64,000 nucleotides of DNA from Aphodosoma sp045126975 (lineage in GTDB: Bacteria > Bacteroidota > Bacteroidia > Bacteroidales > Paludibacteraceae). The position numbers and the translations under genes were made by a program. The notes below the pieces were generated by a model that saw nothing but the letters and a program-made list of their open reading frames with translations, was not told where the DNA came from and did no database searches. The stretch spans positions 24,170 to 88,169 of the forward strand of contig JBGVPL010000028.1 in the NCBI GenBank assembly GCA_045126975.1, written 5' to 3'. Position 1 is the stretch's first letter. Each line of letters starts with the position of its first letter. This document shows, piece by piece, positions 30,508 to 38,516 of this stretch.

Positions 30508-31776
30508 TTATTTGTTTGATTTAAGGTATTGGTGGGCGATTTGGCAGCGGAGGCAGTCTTTGAGGGTGCAGTAGTTGTCGTGGAGTTGGATGAGGGCTTG
30601 TGATGTGTAGGCGTCGGGGCAAGGGAATTGGGCTGAGGTGAATTTCTGGGTTTTGTGGTTTTGCTCGGCGCGGAGTTGGCGTAGGAGGTCGAGGGTTTTC
30701 TCTTGTAGGTCAATATCGTGAGTGGTTTGGGCGTAAAGGAATAGGAATGGTACTACGGTGTTGATAATTAGCAAGTCGATGCTAGTAGTGGAGAGTTGGC
30801 AACCATGTTGTTCGGTGCGGGAGCCGAGTCGATAGTGATTTTGCCAATAAGGAGATGCTTTGATAGAGAATATTTTGCGTAGATTTTTTATGTCAAGATT
30901 GTTGAGTGTTCGGCTAAATAGGTGGTCGTAACGGTGGAGGAGCATGGCGAATTGGGCAAGGCGCATGGTTGGGAAACCGAATGGGCGCATGCGGAGAAAT
31001 TTGAAATATACGCCTTCAGTTGGTTTGAGTGAGAATTTGTTGCTTAAGAATTGGTATTCACGAACCCAAAGGAGTTCTTCTGGCTCGGAGAGTGATTCTG
31101 TATGGCAGAGAAAGCCAGCTTGTCCGAGCAGTAGGGCTTCGATTTGATGGAGAGAGTTGCGGTGGTGCATGATGACGTTAAGTGGCAGAGATTGTGCTAC
31201 TTGCTGCATTGCATCGCTATTGACTCCGAAACCAAATGCACGACAGAGGGTTACATAAAAGGCTTGTTCCCAGTTGTTTTGATTGGATTGTAGGATTTGC
31301 GATATGCGTTCGGTTTTGGATTGTAGGCGTTCGATGAGTAGGCGGTCAATCCATTGGTTAAGACGGAAGGGGTCGATTTCGGTGAAGTGGATAGGGCAAA
31401 ATTGATGCTCTTGCATTAGGGTTTGATAGCCGTTGAGGATGGATTTGGGGTAGGCAAGCGCAATGGTAGGGATTGGGTTGTCGGATTGCGTAAATATCTG
31501 TTCGTCAGCCTCGAAAACTACGTGAAGGATGATGTTGTCGTATTCGGGATGGTTGTCGTGATTGTGGCGATGCCAATCGGTAGCGCGAACGTGAAACTCC
31601 ACATTGCCAGCCCATAAGCGACCGTCTATTTCGATTTTTGCGTTGAAGGCATCGGGTCCAGCATTGGTATTTGGTATGCCTGGCGAGATAATGCGCACGC
31701 GCTCTCCGAGGATAGTTTGTTGTTCTTCGAAATATAGGCGGTTGAACCAGATGTAGTTTAGGAGTTTTTCGGTCAT
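30508..31776 (-). CDS. DUF2851 family protein
   Basis: A 422-residue cytosolic protein of the DUF2851 family, common in Bacteroidota and of unknown function. Seen: the family start NYIWFNRLYF, GPDAFNAKIEIDGRLWAGNVEFHVRATDWHRH-type block (here GPDAFNAKI and GNVEFHVRATDW), and a C-terminal cluster of cysteines (CPDAY ... CTLKDCLRC) that could bind metal. The N-terminal block resembles a PD-(D/E)xK nuclease arrangement (D in GPDAF, E-x-H), but that is an inference. It has its own promoter and terminator. Confidence 0.88.
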   Translation of the reverse strand: MTEKLLNYIWFNRLYFEEQQTILGERVRIISPGIPNTNAGPDAFNAKIEIDGRLWAGNVEFHVRATDWHRHNHDNHPEYDNIILHVVFEADEQIFTQSDNPIPTIALAYPKSILNGYQTLMQEHQFCPIHFTEIDPFRLNQWIDRLLIERLQSKTERISQILQSNQNNWEQAFYVTLCRAFGFGVNSDAMQQVAQSLPLNVIMHHRNSLHQIEALLLGQAGFLCHTESLSEPEELLWVREYQFLSNKFSLKPTEGVYFKFLRMRPFGFPTMRLAQFAMLLHRYDHLFSRTLNNLDIKNLRKIFSIKASPYWQNHYRLGSRTEQHGCQLSTTSIDLLIINTVVPFLFLYAQTTHDIDLQEKTLDLLRQLRAEQNHKTQKFTSAQFPCPDAYTSQALIQLHDNYCTLKDCLRCQIAHQYLKSNK

Positions 31777-31782
31777 AGAATA

Positions 31783-31816
31783 TGAATGAGGAATTAGGAG
31801 TGAGGAATGAGGAATT
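31783..31816. repeat. Heptad tract before DUF2851 gene
   Basis: Five units of GAATGAG/GAATTAG/GAGTGAG, between the DUF2851 start and its promoter. Confidence 0.85.
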
Positions 31817-31822
31817 TTTTTG

Positions 31823-31830
31823 CAAAGTTA
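31823..31830 (-). promoter_or_regulatory. DUF2851 promoter, -7 box
   Basis: TAACTTTG on the minus strand followed by CA, 47 bases before the start codon. Confidence 0.6.
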
Positions 31831-31874
31831 ATGATTTTTTTTGCTGGAGAGGCTTTTAATGTGAAATTTTTGTG

Positions 31875-31932
31875 TTTTTTATCGTTTTTCGATAAAAATA
31901 TTTGGTCAAGTGAAAATTTATTTGTTACTTTG
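31875..31932 (+). promoter_or_regulatory. DUF2975 promoter with hairpin operator
   Basis: Hairpin TTTTATCG-TTTTT-CGATAAAA (31877-31897), TTTG as -33 in ATTTGGTCA (31901-31908), 16 bases, TTACTTTG as -7 (31925-31932). This is the same block with identical spacing as upstream of the M16 peptidase at 17705-17762. The Xre-type regulator in this operon is the first candidate for binding it. Confidence 0.82.
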
Positions 31933-31946
31933 CAAGTTAATTAGTA

Positions 31947-32040
31947 CAAAGTAGCAAGTCTTAAGTCGTAAGACTTTGTTTCGTGGTATTGTTTATTATT
32001 TAATGGTCTTGTTACTTGTTACTTACTACTTATTACTGAA
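31947..32040. repeat. Heptad hairpin in DUF2975 leader
   Basis: Left arm AGTAGCA/AGTCTTA/AGTCGTA, right arm TTACTTG/TTACTTA/CTACTTA, complementary in family. It stands between promoter and start codon, so it is in the mRNA leader. Confidence 0.82.
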
Positions 32041-32046
32041 AAATAT

Positions 32047-32712
32047 ATGAAACGATTTAAGATATTGTGTGTGTTGTTGTTGACGGTGTTTTTTGCATCG
32101 GTCGTAACGGATTTTGTGCTTGATTTTATTGCGGGCGCAAAGATGGGTTATAATATGGTGGAATACACGATAGCTAAAGGATTGGAAAGTCGCGAGCATT
32201 TGTATGTTGATGTGGTGGCTGATGGAGAGGGTAAAGCACTTGCGCCAAATGCGGTGAATAAACTTTCGGGCGATTCGATAGTCATATTAAGAAACAACGT
32301 TTCGATAGTGGAATATGCTAAGTCGTTTGCGGAAGAGACGGACAAACATAATGTGTGGTATGAGATTTTGTGTTGGTTGAATTGGGTGATAATCGCAATT
32401 TTTGTTTATTTGATTGTAGTTTTTGTGAAGTTGATGCGTTTGTTTATACGCTCGCAAGTGTTTGAACAGAAGATAATTTCGTTGTTGAATCATATTGGAG
32501 TGGCGTTTTTGGTGTTGGCAGTGATTTCAACTGCATGGAATTTTGGTAGAGCATATCTTACGGCGCATTTGATTGATGTAGAGGGATTGGCGGTGAATTA
32601 TCAGCATTGCATAGAGTGGAATAATTTGTTGTTGGGCTTGGTGGTGTTGGTTATAACCGAAATTTTGCGTCAGGCGACAACGATAAAAGAAGAGCAAGAT
32701 TTGACTATTTAG
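32047..32712 (+). CDS. DUF2975 membrane protein
   Basis: A 221-residue protein with four predicted membrane helices (about 5-25, 115-138, 155-178, 197-215) and a large loop after the first. DUF2975 proteins typically sit next to a small YozG-like Xre regulator, as here, and their role is unknown. The start at 32047 directly follows a heptad hairpin leader. The shared promoter block with the M16 peptidase suggests a common signal. Confidence 0.85.
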   Translation: MKRFKILCVLLLTVFFASVVTDFVLDFIAGAKMGYNMVEYTIAKGLESREHLYVDVVADGEGKALAPNAVNKLSGDSIVILRNNVSIVEYAKSFAEETDKHNVWYEILCWLNWVIIAIFVYLIVVFVKLMRLFIRSQVFEQKIISLLNHIGVAFLVLAVISTAWNFGRAYLTAHLIDVEGLAVNYQHCIEWNNLLLGLVVLVITEILRQATTIKEEQDLTI

Positions 32713-32751
32713 GGAGAAGGAATAAGGAACAGGGAACAAGGAATAGGGAGA
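32713..32751. repeat. Heptad tract after DUF2975 gene
   Basis: Five units of GGAATAA/GGAACAG/GGAACAA/GGAATAG, joined directly to the palindromic element that follows. Confidence 0.85.
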
Positions 32752-32753
32752 TA

Positions 32754-32793
32754 ACCCCTCTGCCCGTTGGGCACCTTCCCTAAGATAGGGGAG
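32754..32793. repeat. CCCCT-type palindromic repeat
   Basis: Stems TGCCC/GGGCA and TTCCCTA/TAGGGGA inside an ACCCCTC ... GGGGAGT frame; second copy of the element seen in wzi at 8502-8542. In both places it lies right after a heptad tract. Confidence 0.7.
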
Positions 32794-32828
32794 TAATAAG
32801 TAGTATTTGAAATTGTGAATTGAAAAAA

Positions 32829-33035
32829 ATGGCAATTATAGTTAATTTGGATATGATGATGGCTAAGCGTAAGATGTCGCTGACAGAATTGTCGGAACGA
32901 GTGGATATTACGCCTGCGAACTTGTCTATTTTGAAAACAGGCAAGGCTAAGGCTATACGCTTTTCTACGCTTGAGGCAATATGTAAAGAGCTTGATTGTC
33001 AGCCAGGAGAGATATTGGAGTATAATGAGGAGTGA
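32829..33035 (+). CDS. Xre-family helix-turn-helix regulator (YozG-like)
   Basis: A 68-residue DNA-binding protein consisting only of the HTH domain: LTELSERVDITPANLSILKTGKAKAIRFSTL. This type pairs with DUF2975 membrane proteins and probably regulates its own operon. The ATG at 32829 is chosen over TTG at 32820. The last codons (EYNEE) and stop lie in a GGAGTGA heptad-like stretch (33024-33055). Confidence 0.92.
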   Translation: MAIIVNLDMMMAKRKMSLTELSERVDITPANLSILKTGKAKAIRFSTLEAICKELDCQPGEILEYNEE

Positions 33036-33114
33036 GAAATTAGGAATTAAGAATATTTCTAACTATTGTTTTCGGTTTTTTAGGTATAACTACAATAACA
33101 ATTACTAATTGAAT

Positions 33115-36084
33115 ATGAATATGAAAAACAAAATTTTTGCAACGCTTGTGGTGCTTTTGGCTGCAACTGCAAGTATTTTTGCTCAAACCATCAATCATGG
33201 TCATGGGCTTCAAGAGTACAAGCTTGAAAATGGCTTGACAGTATTCCTTTGGGAAGACAAAGATGCAACAGACGTACACGGTCGCGTGGTTTGTCGTGCT
33301 GGTGCAGTAGATGAACCATCTGATTATTCAGGTCTTGCTCACTACCTCGAACACATGTTGTTTAAAGGTACTGACAAAATTGGTGCAATTGACTGGGAAA
33401 AAGAGAAACCTCTTTATGAACAAATCATTGCGCTTTACAATGAATTTAATGCAGAAACAGACGAAGCTAAACGTCTTGAATTAATTAAAAAAATCAATGA
33501 AGTATCGTTGGAAGCAGCTCAATATGGTGCAACAGACGATTTCTCTAACCTTACAGAAAGCTATGGTGGTGACAACTTGAATGCGTTTACATCATACGAC
33601 CTTACTGCTTATTTCAATACATTCCCAGCAGGTGCATTGGAAAAATGGTTGGAAATCAACTCTGAACGTTTGTTGAACCCAGTGTTCCGTTCATTCCAAG
33701 CTGAGCTTGAAAACGTATATGAAGAGTTTAATATGTATCAAGATGATCTCGGTACTCACCAACGTCAATTCTTGTTTGGTAATGTCTATAAAGGTACTCC
33801 ATACGAACGTGACGTTATCGGTTATCAACATCACTTGAAAAACCCTTCACTTTCAAAACTTATCGAATTCTTTCAAACATGGTATGTGCCTAACAACATG
33901 TGTTTGATGCTTGTAGGTAATTTTGACGCAGAATCAGCAAAACCACTTATCGCTGAAAAATTTGGTCGTCTTCAACCAAAAGAATTGCCTGCTCGTGCAA
34001 AATTTGAAGATACTAAAATTACAGGTGACGAAAAATATAAAGCAAAATTGGGCTATTCACCACAAGTATATTGGGTGTATCCAGGTATTAAAAAAGGTGA
34101 TAAAGACGAATTGGCACTTAATGTAGCATGTCAACTTTTGAACAATGGTCACAACACTGGTCTTCTCGACAAATTGATGCTTGACAACACATTGTCAACT
34201 GCATACGTTTCTCTTGACTCTCGTCGTGAAGCAGGTCGTATTATGATTATTGGTGTGCCTTACTATGATGTAGCACAACGTACATTTGAAACATTTGGTC
34301 AAACTCAACGTTATATCACTAAAGAGATTGATAAACTTCGTAACGAACAAACAATTCCTGATTGGTTGTTCAAATCAGTGAAAGACCAATTATTGCAAGG
34401 TTATACAACTCAATTTGAGTCAAATGATGCTCGCGTAAATATGGTTACTTATTCGTTTGCTTACGGCGAAGGTATTGATGCTTATTTGAATGAAGATAAA
34501 GCAATTCAAGCAATCACAAAAGCAGATGTTGTGCGTGTAATCAACAAATATCTTCCTGCAGATGCTAAATGTATGACTCTTGAAATGACAGAGGGTGATC
34601 CTAAAAAGAATAAATTGGCTAAACCAGCGATCAAACCTCTCGATCCTCCTAAAGGTGTAGAGACTCCATACGCTAAAGAATTCAAACAAATTCCTGTAAC
34701 ACCACAAGTTGAAATTTTTAACGATTTTGCAGAGGTTACAGAACGTGAACTTTACAAAAACGTGAAATTGTTCTATACACCTAACACTAAAAACAACGTG
34801 TTCTCTCTTACTTTGAAATATGGTGTAGGTACACACGAAATGCCAAAACTTCAATATGCAGCTTCGTTGATGAACACAGCAGGTATGATGCCTAACCTTG
34901 ATGCTCAAACTGTTCGTCGTCAATATTCAGAACTTGGTGCTACATTTGGTTTCAGCGTATCAGAAAGTTATTTCTATATCACAGTTTATGGTGAAGAGGA
35001 AAATTTGGATGCTATCCTTGCTCTTCTTTCAAAACACGTGATGATGCCTAATCTTGACGACAAACAAATCAAATCGGTAGTTTCTAATGCGTACTGGAGC
35101 CGTTATTCAGAAAAACGTAATCCTAATACAGTGGCTTCTGCATTGCTCGAATATGTGCTTTATGGCGAAAATTCACACTATATCGACCGTATTCCAATGG
35201 AAGAACTTTATAAGTATTCTGTAACACCAGATGGTGAAATTATTGAAAACTACTTGGTTAACAAAACTAACCTTACAACTACAATTCAAGAGGCATTTGG
35301 TTATGCTGTAGATATTCACTATTGCGGTCAAAAACCAATTGATGAAGTAGCAAAATCAATGAACGCTATCCCAATGAAAGAGCGTATGGTGGATACTAAA
35401 TCTCCATTCTTCCGTGAACGTAAAACATACGACAAAACTAATGTTATGTTCCTTGCTGATAGCAAAGTGCAACAAGCAAAAGTTTATTTCTATGTAAATT
35501 CTAATCCATACGATATCAAAGAAGATGTAGGTTACGACGCATTCAATCAATACTTCTCAGGTGGTTTTAGCGGTCTTGTTATGAACGAAATTCGTGAAAA
35601 ACGTTCAATGGCTTATACTGCATACGGTTATGTTTCTACTCCAGCTCTTCCTGGTAAAGATTCTTACCTCTTTGGTTATGTAGGTACACAAGGCGACAAA
35701 GTGGCTGATGCAGTAGATGTATTTATGGGCTTGTTGTCAGATATGCCTGCTCCTGAAAATGAAGCAGAACGTATGGAAAATATTCGTACTTATCTCCACC
35801 AATCAGCGTTGACAGCTAAACCTGATATGCGTGATAAGAGTCAAGTATTTGAACAATGGAAAAAACTTGGTTATACAGAAGACCCAGCTAAAGTGAATAT
35901 GACTGCAGTTGATAATCTTACATACGATGAAATTAAAGCATTCTATGAAAAGAATATTAAAGGCAAACCAGTTACTATTGTAATCGTTGGTGATCCTAAA
36001 ACAATTGACCAAAAAGCACTTAAAGCTAAATGGGGTAAAATTACAAAAGTATCTCCAACTAAATTGTTTAAAGGAGGACTTTAA
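33115..36084 (+). CDS. M16 family zinc peptidase (large)
   Basis: A 989-residue exported M16 peptidase, probably periplasmic. Seen: signal peptide ending ATASIFAQ, HYLEH near residue 74 (HxxEH), and the distal Glu in ENVYEEFNMYQ; the C-terminal M16 pair lacks the motif, as expected. Start is 33115 or the second ATG at 33121. Codon use differs from most neighbours: many AAC, TTC, CGT and CTT codons, like the aldolase and FabF genes, which points to high expression. It is free of heptad insertions despite its size. Confidence 0.94.
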   Translation: MNMKNKIFATLVVLLAATASIFAQTINHGHGLQEYKLENGLTVFLWEDKDATDVHGRVVCRAGAVDEPSDYSGLAHYLEHMLFKGTDKIGAIDWEKEKPLYEQIIALYNEFNAETDEAKRLELIKKINEVSLEAAQYGATDDFSNLTESYGGDNLNAFTSYDLTAYFNTFPAGALEKWLEINSERLLNPVFRSFQAELENVYEEFNMYQDDLGTHQRQFLFGNVYKGTPYERDVIGYQHHLKNPSLSKLIEFFQTWYVPNNMCLMLVGNFDAESAKPLIAEKFGRLQPKELPARAKFEDTKITGDEKYKAKLGYSPQVYWVYPGIKKGDKDELALNVACQLLNNGHNTGLLDKLMLDNTLSTAYVSLDSRREAGRIMIIGVPYYDVAQRTFETFGQTQRYITKEIDKLRNEQTIPDWLFKSVKDQLLQGYTTQFESNDARVNMVTYSFAYGEGIDAYLNEDKAIQAITKADVVRVINKYLPADAKCMTLEMTEGDPKKNKLAKPAIKPLDPPKGVETPYAKEFKQIPVTPQVEIFNDFAEVTERELYKNVKLFYTPNTKNNVFSLTLKYGVGTHEMPKLQYAASLMNTAGMMPNLDAQTVRRQYSELGATFGFSVSESYFYITVYGEEENLDAILALLSKHVMMPNLDDKQIKSVVSNAYWSRYSEKRNPNTVASALLEYVLYGENSHYIDRIPMEELYKYSVTPDGEIIENYLVNKTNLTTTIQEAFGYAVDIHYCGQKPIDEVAKSMNAIPMKERMVDTKSPFFRERKTYDKTNVMFLADSKVQQAKVYFYVNSNPYDIKEDVGYDAFNQYFSGGFSGLVMNEIREKRSMAYTAYGYVSTPALPGKDSYLFGYVGTQGDKVADAVDVFMGLLSDMPAPENEAERMENIRTYLHQSALTAKPDMRDKSQVFEQWKKLGYTEDPAKVNMTAVDNLTYDEIKAFYEKNIKGKPVTIVIVGDPKTIDQKALKAKWGKITKVSPTKLFKGGL

Positions 36085-36093
36085 TTAGAGTAC

Positions 36094-36118
36094 AGATAAC
36101 AGAGTACTGATAATAGAT
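36094..36118. repeat. Short heptad tract
   Basis: Units CAGATAA, CAGAGTA, CTGATAA, TAGATAG; AGATAAT family, just before the terminator. Confidence 0.65.
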
Positions 36119-36154
36119 AGAGGCGCAAAAATATTTTGCGCCTCTGTTTTTTTT
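36119..36154 (+). terminator. Terminator after large M16 gene
   Basis: Stem AGAGGCGCAAAA/TTTTGCGCCTCT followed by GTTTTTTTT. The stem resembles the GAGACGCAA hairpins at 46 kb. Confidence 0.92.
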
Positions 36155-36200
36155 ATGAGTTTTTTATAATTTTTGGCATGGTAGTATAAAAATAAATTTG

Positions 36201-36208
36201 TATATTTG
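36201..36208 (+). promoter_or_regulatory. pgpH-like promoter, -7 box
   Basis: TATATTTG followed by CA, 23 bases before the start codon at 36231. Confidence 0.65.
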
Positions 36209-36230
36209 CAAATTGTAAAATTGTGTCTTT

Positions 36231-38351
36231 ATGAAGGGAAAAATTGTTTCATTAAATATTCGATATGTAGTTTATATCGTCAGCCTTATATTGTCGGTAG
36301 TAGCTATTTATTTTTTATTGCCAAAAGAAGATAATTTCGATCGTTATTTTGAAATTGGTAAGCCTTGGACTTATGAAATGGTGATAGCTCCGAAAGATTT
36401 TGCTATTTATAAGTCGGATGAACAACTTGAGAAGGAGCAGGCTGAGGCACTGAAGGCACTTGAGCCATATTTAATTAATTCACAATTTGCAATTCACAAT
36501 TCACAATTATTTGCTAATAGTCAAAAAAAATCTTTGTCGGATCGTGAAAAGAATTGGTTGGTTAATGTCTTTAATGAAGTGTATGAAGTTGGGGTTGTTT
36601 CGTTGCAAGATAAACAAGAGTTGGAACGTTTAGGAGTTGAAAAGGTTATTGTTTTGGAGGGGAATAGTGTGAGGGGAAAAGTGTTGTTGGATGATATTTT
36701 TACGCCTAAAACAGCGTATGATTATATTTTGGCGAAAGCGAGTGTGGAGGCTTGGATTGATGATAATTTATTAAGGGCTTCTAATATTGCAGAGTATATT
36801 GAACCTAATGTTTCAATTGATAGGGGTAAGACTGATCAAGCAATTCAGATAATTGTTGATGGAGTGATGTTGACTTCGGGAATGGTGCAAAAGGGAGAAA
36901 AAATTATTGATAAAGGAGAAGTTGTAACGGAAGAATCTTATCAGATATTGAAATCGTTGCAACGTGTAGTTGATGGAGAGGAGCTTGCTAAAAATGATAA
37001 TGTTTGGAAAATAGTAGGAGACATAGCTCTGATTGTAGTTATGCTCGTTTTGCTTGTAGCCTACTTTGTGTTGTTTCGTCCGAAGGTTCTTGATTCAATA
37101 CGTGCCACAGAGTTTATGATATTGATGATGTTAGGTATGTTGGGTTTGTTGGCTTTGGTGAGACAGTATATAGGGCTAAATGAGTATATAGTGCCTTTTG
37201 CAATGTTGCCATTGGTAGTTAGAGTGTTCTTTGATTCGCGTACAGCCCTTTATGTGCATATTATTACTGTGTTGCTTGCGGCCCAAATGGTGCCTGATGC
37301 CACTGAATTTGTTGTGTTGCAGATATTGGTGGGTATGGCTGCGGTGTCAAGTCTTAAAGACATGAATTCACGTTCGCAACTTGTGCAGTCGGCGTTGTTG
37401 ATTTTTGGAGTATATGTAGTGTCGTTTGTTGCTTTAGAATTGTCAAGGGGGTTAGATATTGAGGATGTTGATTGGTCAATGTTATTGGTTTTTGCATTGA
37501 ATTCTGTAGCATTGTTGTTTGCATACGGGTTGATATTTATTATAGAGAAATTATTCGGATTTCTTAGTGAAGTTACATTGGTTGAACTTTCAAATATCAA
37601 CAGTCCGTTGTTGATGGAGTTTAGTGAGAAGTGTCCGGGTACGTTTCAACATGTGTTGCAAGTAAGTAATTTGGCTGTAGAAGTGGCAAAAAAAGTGGGA
37701 GCTAATGCTTTACTTGTTCGTACTGGTGCATTATATCATGATTTGGGCAAAATGGTTAATCCAATGTATTATACTGAAAACCAAACAGGAGTGAATCCAC
37801 TGAATGAATTGCCATACGAGGAGGCTGCTCAGGTGATTATATCTCATGTTCAAGAGGGTGTGAAAATTGCAGAAAGATATAATTTGCCTTATCAGATAAT
37901 AGAGTTTATTTTGATGCATCATGGTTGTAGTAAGGTGAAATATTTTTATAATTCATTTAAAAATAAATATCCTGATAGAGAGATTGATGAGCGTAAGTTT
38001 ACTTATCCAGGACCTCTACCTTCGACTAAAGAGACTGCGATATTGATGATGTCGGATGCAGTAGAGGCTGCGTCTCGTAGTTTGAAATCTTACGACGAAG
38101 AGTCGATTGCTAAATTGGTAGAGGGGGTGGTAAATGGACAAATTGCTGATGGACAGTTTAGAAATTCGCCGATATCTTTTAGAGATGTTGAGGTGGCAAA
38201 GCGGGTGTTTGTTGAAAAATTACAAAATATTTACCATACTCGTATTCAATATCCTGAATTGAAAAATAAGAAAGAAGAGAAAGGTGCTTTGGGAGAAATA
38301 AATAAAACATTGAAAAGAGTACGTTCTCCTTATAGATTTCAAAAAAAATAA
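36231..38351 (+). CDS. 7TM-HD phosphohydrolase, PgpH-like (c-di-AMP phosphodiesterase family)
   Basis: A 706-residue membrane protein of the 7TMR-HD family; PgpH in Listeria hydrolyses c-di-AMP. In order: one N-terminal helix, an extracytoplasmic domain (about 45-260), seven membrane helices (about 265-460) and a cytosolic HD domain (about 480-650) with FQHVLQVSNLAVEVAK, ALYHDLGKM (the HD metal ligands), ISHVQEG and LMHHG. CACAATT heptads add about 14 residues (82-95, NSQFAIHNSQLFANS) in the outer domain. The catalytic motifs are complete. Confidence 0.93.
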   Translation: MKGKIVSLNIRYVVYIVSLILSVVAIYFLLPKEDNFDRYFEIGKPWTYEMVIAPKDFAIYKSDEQLEKEQAEALKALEPYLINSQFAIHNSQLFANSQKKSLSDREKNWLVNVFNEVYEVGVVSLQDKQELERLGVEKVIVLEGNSVRGKVLLDDIFTPKTAYDYILAKASVEAWIDDNLLRASNIAEYIEPNVSIDRGKTDQAIQIIVDGVMLTSGMVQKGEKIIDKGEVVTEESYQILKSLQRVVDGEELAKNDNVWKIVGDIALIVVMLVLLVAYFVLFRPKVLDSIRATEFMILMMLGMLGLLALVRQYIGLNEYIVPFAMLPLVVRVFFDSRTALYVHIITVLLAAQMVPDATEFVVLQILVGMAAVSSLKDMNSRSQLVQSALLIFGVYVVSFVALELSRGLDIEDVDWSMLLVFALNSVALLFAYGLIFIIEKLFGFLSEVTLVELSNINSPLLMEFSEKCPGTFQHVLQVSNLAVEVAKKVGANALLVRTGALYHDLGKMVNPMYYTENQTGVNPLNELPYEEAAQVIISHVQEGVKIAERYNLPYQIIEFILMHHGCSKVKYFYNSFKNKYPDREIDERKFTYPGPLPSTKETAILMMSDAVEAASRSLKSYDEESIAKLVEGVVNGQIADGQFRNSPISFRDVEVAKRVFVEKLQNIYHTRIQYPELKNKKEEKGALGEINKTLKRVRSPYRFQKK
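36474..36515. repeat. Heptad tract inside pgpH-like gene
   Basis: Five units TTCACAA/TTTGCAA/TTCACAA, CACAATT family, in frame in the extracytoplasmic domain. Confidence 0.85.
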
Positions 38352-38360
38352 TATTTTGTT

Positions 38361-38516
38361 ATGTCTTTGATTAGAGTTTTATTAGCTATTATATTTCCTC
38401 CTTTGGCAGTTGTAGATAAAGGTTGTGGATCTTTTTTGATAATCTTTATTCTTACTTGCCTTGGTTGGATTCCGGGCGTGATTGGGGCGTTGATTATTTT
38501 GAATAAAAATGAATAA
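38361..38516 (+). CDS. YqaE/Pmp3 family small membrane protein
   Basis: A 51-residue protein starting MSLIRVLLAIIFPPLAVV and with CLGWIPGVIGALII, the two-helix Pmp3/YqaE signature (PPLAV ... GWIPG-x-IHA/GAL). Relatives are stress-induced membrane proteins affecting membrane potential. It lies 9 bases after the PgpH-like gene and overlaps the next start by 8 bases, so it belongs to the same operon. Confidence 0.92.
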   Translation: MSLIRVLLAIIFPPLAVVDKGCGSFLIIFILTCLGWIPGVIGALIILNKNE

